This document shows, one piece after another, positions 1 through 6,547 of a stretch of DNA of 11,198 nt (the first letter of the stretch is position 1; each line of letters begins with the position of its first letter). The notes under the pieces are model-generated. The model had not been told where the DNA came from. It made no database searches and worked only from the letters and a program-made list of their open reading frames with translations. The DNA is taken from NCBI GenBank assembly GCA_900313355.1, contig OMQZ01000008.1, positions 1 to 11,198 on the forward strand. Reading direction: 5' to 3'. Both the position numbers and the translations under genes were made by a program. The DNA comes from an uncultured Rhodospirillaceae bacterium. GTDB taxonomy: Bacteria; Pseudomonadota; Alphaproteobacteria; RF32; CAG-239.

Positions 1-1520
1 ATTCTCTCATAAAGCTGATAACCGTCTTTTGAATAAATTTCCTTAATACTATAAGCAAAACTGCCGTATCCGCCGTTTGCAATCGTTAAATAAGCATTCG
101 CCATATCAATAACCCTAACCTCGCACGTGCCCAAAACCAAGGCGGGAATCTTCTTTAAATTTGTGGTAATACCCATTTTTTTTGCATTTTTAATCACATC
201 ATTTAAATTAAGCTGTCTGCTTAAATCAACTGTTGCCAAATTCAGTGAATTTGCAAACGCAAATTCAAGACTGACTTCACCATAATATTTTTTATTGTAG
301 TTCTCGGGCTTCCATTTACCTATCTGAAGCGGCGTGTCCCAAACGCTGTCTGAAGGTCTGAATCCCTTTTCGAGAGCCGTTAAATACACAAAAGTCTTAA
401 AAGCCGACCCCGGTTGGCGCAATGCTTGTGTTGCACGATTAAATTGATTTTTTTCATAATCCACCCCGCCGACCAAAGCCTTAATCGCCCCATCATAGTC
501 TAAAATAACGACAGCCCCTTGCGTTACATTATTCTGTGCATTTTTTGCGATTTCATCATTTAAGACAGCCTCTGCTTTTTGCTGCAAATCCTGATCCAAA
601 GTTGTGCTGACATAGATATCCTGATCTCTTTGCCCGATATAAGCATTAACTTCGGCATAAACCATGTCTGCAAAATGTTTTGCACCCTCAACCTTATATG
701 TTGTCGTATCATATAAAGGCTCATTTTTCGCCGCTAAGAGCTCCGTTTCCGTAATTGTCCCGTGATCAAACATCAGCTTCAAAACCACATTTGCGCGGTC
801 AAGAGCATTCTGCTGATTATAAATCGGATTATATCGCGACGGTGCTTTAAGCATTCCGGCAATAACCGCAGCTTCTTTTAAGCTCAAATCTCTTGAAGAT
901 TTCCCGAAATATTTATTTGCTGCCGCCTCAATTCCGTAAACCCCCGAACCGAGATAAACCCTGTTCAAATAGAGCGTTAAAATTTGTTCTTTCGTGAACT
1001 TTTTTTCAAGCCAAAAAGAAATTAAAAGTTCTTGAACTTTGCGCTTAACACTTTTTTGAGAAGTTAAAAACAAATTTTTAGCAACTTGTTGCGTGATTGT
1101 CGAAGCCCCTTGAGCATATCGTTTTTGAAAAATGTTTGCAAATGCCGCACGCGTAAAACCGATAACATCAAATCCGAAGTGTGCATAAAAACGCCTGTCC
1201 TCAACATCAATAATTGCCGCCGGAACATAATAAGGCAAATCTTTCGCATACACAAGCGAAGCAAAAGAATTACCGAATGTCTGGATTTCATTTCCGTTTT
1301 CCGCAATAATCGTCGTCGACGGAAGCCTTGTCCGATTAAAAGCAACTTCCATTTCAGGCAAGGTCACATAGCAATAAAAAACATATGCAAAAAGAACCCC
1401 AAAACACGCCCAAAATGTCACCAACGCGCTTTTAATAAAAAACTTTTTTAATGATTTTTTCGTGCTTTTTCTGCGCTTTTTTGATGTTGTTCTAGATTTT
1501 GTTTTTTTCTTTGCAACCAT
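1..1520 (-). CDS. mrcA: Class A penicillin-binding protein, PBP1A-like (partial, C-terminus off the left edge)
   Basis: Bifunctional peptidoglycan synthase of the inner membrane: it polymerises glycan strands from lipid II and cross-links the stem peptides in the periplasm. The frame reads from ATG at 1520 to the left edge, 506 codons without a stop. A Lys/Arg-rich cytoplasmic tail (residues 1-27) precedes one membrane anchor (about 28-50). The GT51 transglycosylase domain follows, with EDRRFYAHFG (catalytic Glu107), QGASTITQQVAKN (138-149), a KxxE motif ending at Glu164 and LYLNRVYLGSG (183-193). The transpeptidase domain shows SAFK (Ser372 nucleophile, Lys375) and SLN (425-427). The third motif, KTG, must lie beyond the edge. 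Only 265 residues separate Glu107 and Ser372, so the large insert of E. coli PBP1A between the two domains is absent. A GGGAG Shine-Dalgarno supports the start. It is divergent from polA. The class A assignment is secure; the exact paralogue name is less so. Confidence 0.93.
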   Translation of the reverse strand, partial: MVAKKKTKSRTTSKKRRKSTKKSLKKFFIKSALVTFWACFGVLFAYVFYCYVTLPEMEVAFNRTRLPSTTIIAENGNEIQTFGNSFASLVYAKDLPYYVPAAIIDVEDRRFYAHFGFDVIGFTRAAFANIFQKRYAQGASTITQQVAKNLFLTSQKSVKRKVQELLISFWLEKKFTKEQILTLYLNRVYLGSGVYGIEAAANKYFGKSSRDLSLKEAAVIAGMLKAPSRYNPIYNQQNALDRANVVLKLMFDHGTITETELLAAKNEPLYDTTTYKVEGAKHFADMVYAEVNAYIGQRDQDIYVSTTLDQDLQQKAEAVLNDEIAKNAQNNVTQGAVVILDYDGAIKALVGGVDYEKNQFNRATQALRQPGSAFKTFVYLTALEKGFRPSDSVWDTPLQIGKWKPENYNKKYYGEVSLEFAFANSLNLATVDLSRQLNLNDVIKNAKKMGITTNLKKIPALVLGTCEVRVIDMANAYLTIANGGYGSFAYSIKEIYSKDGYQLYER

Positions 1521-1526
1521 TACAAT

Positions 1527-1531
1527 CTCCC
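1527..1531 (-). promoter_or_regulatory. Shine-Dalgarno of the penicillin-binding protein gene
   Basis: Read on the minus strand, GGGAG lies 6 nt before the ATG at 1520, within AAGGGAGATTGTA. It fixes the start of the PBP, which places the basic N-terminal tail inside the protein. Confidence 0.7.
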
Positions 1532-1544
1532 TTATGTTCAAAAG

Positions 1545-1550
1545 ATTATA
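1545..1550 (-). promoter_or_regulatory. Possible -10 box for the PBP gene
   Basis: A perfect TATAAT on the minus strand lies about 25 nt upstream of the PBP start codon. No recognisable -35 hexamer occurs 16-18 bp further upstream, and the region is very AT-rich, so a chance match is quite possible. Confidence 0.3.
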
Positions 1551-1581
1551 AAATAAATATCTTAAAAAATTTTTTATATCT

Positions 1582-1610
1582 TTGCGCTTCAGGGAAAAAT
1601 GAATTATATT
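1582..1610 (+). promoter_or_regulatory. Predicted sigma70-type promoter of polA
   Basis: TTGCGC (1582-1587, 3 of 6 consensus positions) and TATATT (1605-1610, 5 of 6) are separated by 17 bp. Transcription would start near 1617, giving a leader of about 23 nt before the polA ATG. The same TATATT box at a similar distance precedes pntAA and the 9283 gene, which strengthens this call despite the weak -35. Confidence 0.45.
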
Positions 1611-1639
1611 AAAAAAAATTCTATTTTGGAAAATACAAT

Positions 1640-4384
1640 ATGACGAAAAAAATTTGTTTAATTGATGGTTCTGGCTACATTTTTAGGGCTTTTTATGCCT
1701 TGCCGATTTTAACTTCTCCGCAAGGCACACCGGTCAATGCGCTTTTGGGCTTTATCAATATGTTTATGCGCCTTCGCTCTAAAATCGAATGTGATTATTG
1801 CCTTGTTTTGTTTGATGCCAAGCGCCAAAATTTCAGAAATGACATATTCCCTGATTATAAAGGCACTCGAAAAGAAACACCGGAAGAGCTTATTCCCCAA
1901 TTTCCGCTCATCAGACAAGCTGTTGACGTCTTAAACCTTTCGTTTCTTGAAATGGAAGGCTATGAAGCAGATGATCTCATCGCAACTTATGCTGACCTTG
2001 CCTTAAAACAAAATTTTGAAGTCGTCGTTGTTTCCGCAGATAAAGATTTAATGCAGCTTATCAGACCGGGGGTTCAATATTATGACGGCATGAAAGACAA
2101 GTTTTTCACCCCCGAAGACGTTAAAGAAAAATTCGGTGTTTTGCCTGAAAAAGTTGTTGATGTTCAGGCGCTTTCTGGTGATTCGATTGACAATGTTCCC
2201 GGCGTTCCCGGAATCGGCCCCAAAACAGCCGCCGAACTCATCAACCAGTTCGGCTCACTTGAAGAAGTTCTTTCCCGCGCTTCTGAAATCAAACAAAACA
2301 AACGCCGTGAAACGCTCATCGAAAACACTCAAAATGCCTTGATTTCCAAAAAACTCGTAACCTTAAAATCAGACGTTCCGGTAAATGAGCCGCTCGAAAG
2401 CTTCCGATGCAAAGCCCCTCAAAAAGAAAAAGTTTTATCTTTTATTGACGAATACGGTCTTAAAAGCCTGCGCGCCAGAGCTGAAAAATGGATTGACGAG
2501 CAAAGCATTCTTTTCGGAAAAGCACCTAGTGCTCCGACAAAAGAGATTCAAAAACAATACTCCCTTATCCAAGATGAAACAGCGCTTAAAAACTTTATTG
2601 AAAAAATCAAAAAAGCGCGCCTTTTTGCCATAGACACAGAAACGACAGGCCTGAATCCGTTTAAAGACACGATTGTCGGCTTTTCGCTTTCCTATGATGA
2701 CGGAAAAGCTTGTTACGTTCCCTTAAAACACGGTGAACAAAAATCATCTGCCGACCTGTTTTCCGTCTCTGATTCGCCCAAACAAATTTCTTTTGAAACG
2801 GCAAAAAAACTTCTAAAACCCCTGCTTGAAGACCCCTCAATCTTAAAAATCGGTCACAACATCAAATTTGACATGCACTTTCTAAAACAAATTACAGGCA
2901 ACGATACAAACATTTTTCCCTATGATGACACCGCCGTTATGAGCTACGTTTTAGACAGCCTCGAACATGGTCATGGCATGGATGAATTGGCTCAAATTTT
3001 CTTAAATTACGAAACCATAAAATATGAAGATGTATGCGGCAGCGGAAAAAATAAAATAACCTTCAATCAAGTCGAACTTGAAAAAGCCCTTGACTACGCC
3101 GCCGAAGATGCCGACATAACCCTGCGTCTCTACAAAAAATTCAAACCGCGCTTAATTGCCGAAAACAAAATTGCTTTATACGAAAATTTTGACAGGCCCC
3201 TTGTGTCTGTTCTTCAAAAAATGGAACAACGCGGAATTTTGGTTGATGCCTTAAATCTCAGCACTTTAGATGCCGAATTTGAAAAGCAAATGCAAAATTT
3301 AGAACAGGAAATATATGTCCTTGCAGGCGAACAATTTAATCTGGCTTCTCCTAAACAAATCGGTGATATTTTATATGTCAAAATGGGCTTAAAAGGCAAA
3401 AAAACGGCAACCGGAGCTTTTCAAACAGGAGCTGACGTTTTAGAAGATTTGGCTCAAGAACACGAATTGCCTAAAAAAATTTTAGAGTGGCGTGCCTTCC
3501 AAAAGCTCAAATCGACCTACACCGGCGCCCTTTTAGAACAACGTGATAAAAATGGTCGTATTCATACAACCTTTTCCCAAACGGTTGTCAACACAGGCCG
3601 TCTTGCCTCCTCAAATCCGAACCTCCAAAACATTCCGATTCGAACCGAAGAAGGCCAAAAAATCAGACGTGCCTTTATCGCCCCGAAAGGCTATAAAATT
3701 ATTTCTGCCGACTACAGTCAGGTCGAACTGCGCCTGCTTGCCGCCGTTGCCGACGTTAAGGCTTTAAAAGAAGCCTTCTTAAATGGTGTTGACATCCACG
3801 CTTTAACAGCAAGCCGTGTCTTTCATATTCCGCTTGATAAAGTTGATTCTTCAACTCGCCGTAACGCAAAAGCCATCAATTTTGGTATTGTTTACGGAAT
3901 TTCTCAATACGGTCTTGCGCGCCAACTAAACATTTCAAATGATGAAGCAAAACAATACATCGATTCTTATTTTGCTGCCATGCCCGAAATCAAACAATAC
4001 ATGGCAAAGACCATTGAATTCGCACACCACAACGGCTATGTTTTAACCCCCTACGGGCGAAAATGTTCCACACAAGGCATCAATGACCAAAACAAACGCA
4101 TTGTTTCTTTTGCCGAACGAGCCGCAATTAATGCGCCGATTCAGGGCGGTGCGTCTGACATCATCAAGCTTGCAATGAAACAAGTTGATTACCGCTTAGC
4201 ACAAGGCGGATTTAAAACCAAAATGCTCTTGCAAGTCCACGACGAACTTATTTTCGAAGCCCCTGATAATGAAGTTGAAGTGGTCAAAAAACTCATCAAA
4301 GAAACAATGGAAAATGTTGTTTCTTTCGATATTCCGTTTATTGCCGAAGTCGGTGTGGGTGAAAATTGGCGTGATGCACACTAA
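1640..4384 (+). CDS. polA: DNA polymerase I
   Basis: Repair and Okazaki-fragment polymerase of 914 aa, a normal full length. The N-terminal 5'-3' exonuclease (about 1-290) has Asp9 in LIDGSGYIFRA, YEADDLIATYA (108-118), SADKDLMQL (132-140) and the helix-hairpin-helix NVPGVPGIGPKTAA (185-198). The proofreading 3'-5' exonuclease keeps Asp332 and Glu334 (DTETTG), Asp411 (GHNIKFD) and Tyr486/Asp490 (YAAED), so it should be active, unlike that of Thermus or Bacillus PolA. The polymerase domain has TGRLASSNPNLQNIP (652-666), motif A DYSQVELR (Asp691), motif B RRNAKAINFGIVYG (Arg740, Lys744, Phe748, Tyr752) and motif C VHDE (His867, Asp868). Spacing matches E. coli Pol I with a constant offset of 14. 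Phe748 at the dNTP-selecting site is the usual residue. The Shine-Dalgarno is weak (GGA, 9 nt upstream). The stop overlaps that of the convergent kinase by 3 bases. Confidence 0.98.
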   Translation: MTKKICLIDGSGYIFRAFYALPILTSPQGTPVNALLGFINMFMRLRSKIECDYCLVLFDAKRQNFRNDIFPDYKGTRKETPEELIPQFPLIRQAVDVLNLSFLEMEGYEADDLIATYADLALKQNFEVVVVSADKDLMQLIRPGVQYYDGMKDKFFTPEDVKEKFGVLPEKVVDVQALSGDSIDNVPGVPGIGPKTAAELINQFGSLEEVLSRASEIKQNKRRETLIENTQNALISKKLVTLKSDVPVNEPLESFRCKAPQKEKVLSFIDEYGLKSLRARAEKWIDEQSILFGKAPSAPTKEIQKQYSLIQDETALKNFIEKIKKARLFAIDTETTGLNPFKDTIVGFSLSYDDGKACYVPLKHGEQKSSADLFSVSDSPKQISFETAKKLLKPLLEDPSILKIGHNIKFDMHFLKQITGNDTNIFPYDDTAVMSYVLDSLEHGHGMDELAQIFLNYETIKYEDVCGSGKNKITFNQVELEKALDYAAEDADITLRLYKKFKPRLIAENKIALYENFDRPLVSVLQKMEQRGILVDALNLSTLDAEFEKQMQNLEQEIYVLAGEQFNLASPKQIGDILYVKMGLKGKKTATGAFQTGADVLEDLAQEHELPKKILEWRAFQKLKSTYTGALLEQRDKNGRIHTTFSQTVVNTGRLASSNPNLQNIPIRTEEGQKIRRAFIAPKGYKIISADYSQVELRLLAAVADVKALKEAFLNGVDIHALTASRVFHIPLDKVDSSTRRNAKAINFGIVYGISQYGLARQLNISNDEAKQYIDSYFAAMPEIKQYMAKTIEFAHHNGYVLTPYGRKCSTQGINDQNKRIVSFAERAAINAPIQGGASDIIKLAMKQVDYRLAQGGFKTKMLLQVHDELIFEAPDNEVEVVKKLIKETMENVVSFDIPFIAEVGVGENWRDAH

Positions 4385-5397
4385 ACGTTTTGCATATATG
4401 CCATCAATTTTTTGCGAATAAGCCCTCTTAATGAAACTTCCGGTCTTGCGCCATAATGCGTAATAATTTCGCCTGCAATAATGCCGCCGATCATTGCGCA
4501 CATCCCAAGCGTTTTACCGTTCACAAGTCCATACATAAACCCTGCCGCATACAAATCGCCGGCACCTGTCGTATCAACCACATCACGCACACTTTCTGCC
4601 TCGACAAAGGTTTTAATACGACCATTCACAACGACAGACCCTCGAGAATTACATGTAATAGCCGCAATTTCGACCATTGTTTTTATTTTATCTAAGGCAT
4701 CAACAAAGTCATCTTCCTCAAACAAAACCTTAATTTCCGTCTCATTGCCGAACAAAACATCAACATAATCTTGCAAAAATTTCAACAACTCTGAACGATG
4801 TGCAACAACACAGCTGGCATCAGAAAGTGTGAACGCAACTTTTCTGTTATGCTTATGCGCCAACTCTGCCGCCCTTAAAAGAGCCTGTTTTCCACCTTCG
4901 CTATCCCAAAGATAACCCTCCAAGAAAACATATTTTGAAACTTTGATAATATTTTCATCAATATCATCCGGACTTAAACGAGTCGATGCCCCCAAATACG
5001 TAAACATAGAACGTTCAGCGTCCGGTGTGATTAAAACAATACTTCTGCCTGTTGCCGGTCCTTTTTTAAGCGGCGGCGTGTCAAAATCAATTCCAGCGGC
5101 TCCGATATCACGCCTGAAATCTTGTCCAAGCTCATCATCATAAACCTTGCCGATAAAAGCACAATCCGACCCCAGTGATGCCAATCCCGCAACCGTATTC
5201 GCAACCGATCCGCCTGAAACTTCGCGTTCAGGATCCATATCTTCATATATCAAACCGGCTGTTTTAGCATCAACTAAGGTCATTGCTCCTTTTTTTAATT
5301 GTCGCTCAACCAAAAATCGATCACTGACTTTTCCCAAAACGTCAACAATGGCATTTCCGACACCGACAACATCATAAATTGTGCTTTCCTCGTTCAT
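4381..5397 (-). CDS. PfkB-family carbohydrate/nucleoside kinase, adenosine-kinase-like
   Basis: Cytoplasmic ATP-dependent kinase of 338 aa, typical length for the ribokinase (PfkB) family. The N-terminal substrate lobe has GVGNAIVDV (12-20), where the Asp contacts substrate hydroxyls, and the first family signature SGGSVANTVAGLASLG (61-76). GKVYDDELG (83-91) follows. The NxxE motif is N218-E221. The second signature DTTGAGDLYAAGF (275-287) carries the anion hole and catalytic base Asp281. The overall pattern resembles the adenosine kinases annotated in alphaproteobacteria, which convert adenosine to AMP for purine salvage. Ribokinase, fructokinase or another sugar specificity cannot be excluded from sequence alone. 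It is the last gene of the operon behind the two chrA halves: the TAA of the upstream gene is the first three bases of its TAAGGAG Shine-Dalgarno, which suggests translational coupling. Its TAG overlaps the polA stop on the other strand. Confidence 0.88.
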   Translation of the reverse strand: MNEESTIYDVVGVGNAIVDVLGKVSDRFLVERQLKKGAMTLVDAKTAGLIYEDMDPEREVSGGSVANTVAGLASLGSDCAFIGKVYDDELGQDFRRDIGAAGIDFDTPPLKKGPATGRSIVLITPDAERSMFTYLGASTRLSPDDIDENIIKVSKYVFLEGYLWDSEGGKQALLRAAELAHKHNRKVAFTLSDASCVVAHRSELLKFLQDYVDVLFGNETEIKVLFEEDDFVDALDKIKTMVEIAAITCNSRGSVVVNGRIKTFVEAESVRDVVDTTGAGDLYAAGFMYGLVNGKTLGMCAMIGGIIAGEIITHYGARPEVSLRGLIRKKLMAYMQNV

Positions 5398-5403
5398 TTA
5401 TTT

Positions 5404-5410
5404 CTCCTTA
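5404..5410 (-). promoter_or_regulatory. Shine-Dalgarno of the kinase, built on the upstream stop codon
   Basis: TAAGGAG on the minus strand lies 6 nt before the kinase ATG at 5397. Its first three bases are the TAA stop of the upstream chrA half, so a ribosome terminating there already covers the next initiation site. It is the strongest ribosome binding site in this operon. Confidence 0.8.
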
Positions 5411-5926
5411 TAGTTTCAAAGCATATCCTATCACACCGGCCAGCATAATATAAAAAACAGATCCGGTTTTATAAAAACGCATAAAGATAAGAATAAAGGC
5501 AAAAATCAAAAAAGGCAACAAAGAGTTTAAACTAACCTGTGCAATTTGAATTGTTGCATTGAGCACAAGTGCCACCACGGCCGGCTGCAAAGACTTCAAC
5601 AAAAAATTAAAAGCGGCATTGTTTGCATATGCCTTAAGTATTCTTGAAATTAATATAATGATAATAAGCGAAGGCATCACCAATCCGAATGTAGCCACAA
5701 TTCCTCCGAAAATCCCTGCCGTATTATAACCTGCATATGTTGCCATATTTATCCCGATCGGTCCCGGAGTCGATTCCGAAATGGCAACCATATTCGTGAC
5801 TTCCTGAGGTGTGAACCAGTGATATTTCTCGCTTAGATCAAACAAAAACGGAATGGTTGTCGCCCCGCCGCCGATTGCAAAAAGCCCGATTAAAAAGAAT
5901 TCATAAAAAAGTTTTACAAAAATCAT
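5408..5926 (-). CDS. chrA: Chromate transporter ChrA family, half-size protein, second subunit
   Basis: Inner-membrane protein of 172 aa belonging to the short-chain CHR family, in which two single-domain proteins replace one long ChrA. Family hallmarks are FFLIGLFAIGGGATTIPFL near the N-terminus and STPGPIGINMATYAGY (about residues 52-67), a paired Pro-Gly motif region conserved in the family. The rest is almost entirely hydrophobic segments. CHR proteins characterised elsewhere export chromate, a sulfate analogue, across the inner membrane; the real substrate here is unknown. Its ATG overlaps the TGA of the preceding half by 4 bp (ATGA on the minus strand) and only a weak GGCG-like Shine-Dalgarno is present, so translation is probably coupled. 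Pairing with the adjacent half to form one functional transporter is inferred from family precedent. Confidence 0.9.
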   Translation of the reverse strand: MIFVKLFYEFFLIGLFAIGGGATTIPFLFDLSEKYHWFTPQEVTNMVAISESTPGPIGINMATYAGYNTAGIFGGIVATFGLVMPSLIIIILISRILKAYANNAAFNFLLKSLQPAVVALVLNATIQIAQVSLNSLLPFLIFAFILIFMRFYKTGSVFYIMLAGVIGYALKL

Positions 5927-6477
5927 CTGTTTCGCCTTTCAAAACAAAGCCGACCGACAGAAAAGAGCATAACGGCCGAAATCACAAAGACAGAAGAAAT
6001 TTTAAGAAATACAACCGCCAAAAGCGCAACGAAAAAAACACAGCAGTCAAGCCCGATAAAATTGCTCTGTGCCAAAACACGTTTTCCCAAATCATAAACA
6101 ATTTTGATAAGCACGGCGGCAACACCGACACGAATACCGCGCATCGCATGCACAACATCGTCGTTTTCCATAAAATGCGACAAAACAGACGCGACGAGCG
6201 TAATAATAATCAGCGAGGGCAAAACAAGCGCCAAAGTCGCCACAATCGCTCCCACAACCTTTTTGAGTTTATATCCGCAAAACGTAGCCACATTAACCGC
6301 AATAATCCCCGGTGTACATTGCCCGATTGAAAAATAGTTCAAAAGTTCGTCTTCTGTTGCAAAGTGATGCTTTGCAACAACCTCATCTTTTAGGATAGGC
6401 AACATTGCGTATCCGCCTCCGAAAGTAAATAAGCCGGTCTTAAAAAATGTTATAAATAAATTAATTAAAATTTTCAT
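5923..6477 (-). CDS. chrA: Chromate transporter ChrA family, half-size protein, first subunit
   Basis: Membrane protein of the short-chain CHR family, 184 aa from the start preferred here. It shows the family pattern FFKTGLFTFGGGYAMLPIL close to the N-terminus and QCTPGIIAVNVATFCGY in the next conserved block, followed by hydrophobic segments. A start at 6489 would add MLVD, but there the AAGG abuts the ATG directly, too close to work as a Shine-Dalgarno. Using the ATG at 6477 puts AAGGA (6489-6493) 11 nt upstream, slightly long but usable, and gives the usual short N-terminus before the first hydrophobic stretch. It is the first gene of a three-gene minus-strand unit (two chrA halves, then the kinase) and is divergent from pntAA. 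Transport of chromate or sulfate-like anions is known for the family and not demonstrated here. Confidence 0.9.
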   Translation of the reverse strand: MKILINLFITFFKTGLFTFGGGYAMLPILKDEVVAKHHFATEDELLNYFSIGQCTPGIIAVNVATFCGYKLKKVVGAIVATLALVLPSLIIITLVASVLSHFMENDDVVHAMRGIRVGVAAVLIKIVYDLGKRVLAQSNFIGLDCCVFFVALLAVVFLKISSVFVISAVMLFSVGRLCFERRNR

Positions 6478-6491
6478 ATCAACAAGCATCC

Positions 6492-6519
6492 TTGTCTATT
6501 AAAAAACAGCAATTATATT
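6492..6519 (+). promoter_or_regulatory. Predicted sigma70-type promoter of the pnt operon
   Basis: TTGTCT (6492-6497, 4 of 6 consensus positions) and TATATT (6514-6519, 5 of 6) are 16 bp apart. The start of transcription would fall near 6526, about 22 nt before the pntAA ATG. The 13 bases AATTATATTAAAA around the -10 are identical to those at the polA promoter. Confidence 0.5.
6512..6517 (-). promoter_or_regulatory. Possible -10 box for the chrA-kinase operon, overlapping the pntAA -10
   Basis: TATAAT on the minus strand occupies nearly the same bases as the TATATT used for pntAA on the plus strand (6514-6519). No good minus-strand -35 is visible at 16-18 bp spacing. Only 70 bp separate the two start codons, so any chrA promoter must lie here or very close. 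Confidence 0.35.
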
Positions 6520-6535
6520 AAAATATCATTTAAAA

Positions 6536-6540
6536 AAGGA
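6536..6540 (+). promoter_or_regulatory. Shine-Dalgarno of pntAA
   Basis: AAGGA lies 7 nt before the ATG at 6548, which is good spacing and supports that start. Confidence 0.7.
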
Positions 6541-6547
6541 ATAAAAA

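Noticed and set aside
1086..1451. Open frame of 121 codons on the plus strand
   Set aside because: It lies antisense within the transglycosylase domain of the PBP gene, whose catalytic motifs are intact on the minus strand.
4392..4401. Palindrome GCATATATGC followed by a run of T, as a terminator for polA
   Set aside because: The self-complementary sequence leaves no loop without breaking the stem, it is AT-rich and it lies inside the coding end of the kinase.
5857..6330. Plus-strand frame of 157 codons across the two chrA halves
   Set aside because: It is a shadow of two well-supported ChrA family genes; its Asn/Arg/His-rich translation has no coherent fold signal.
5408..6477. Two half-size ChrA proteins as a single chrA broken by a frameshift
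   Set aside because: Each half has its own start, the junction is an ATGA overlap, and both carry the complete N-terminal family motif. Paired short-chain CHR genes are a known arrangement.
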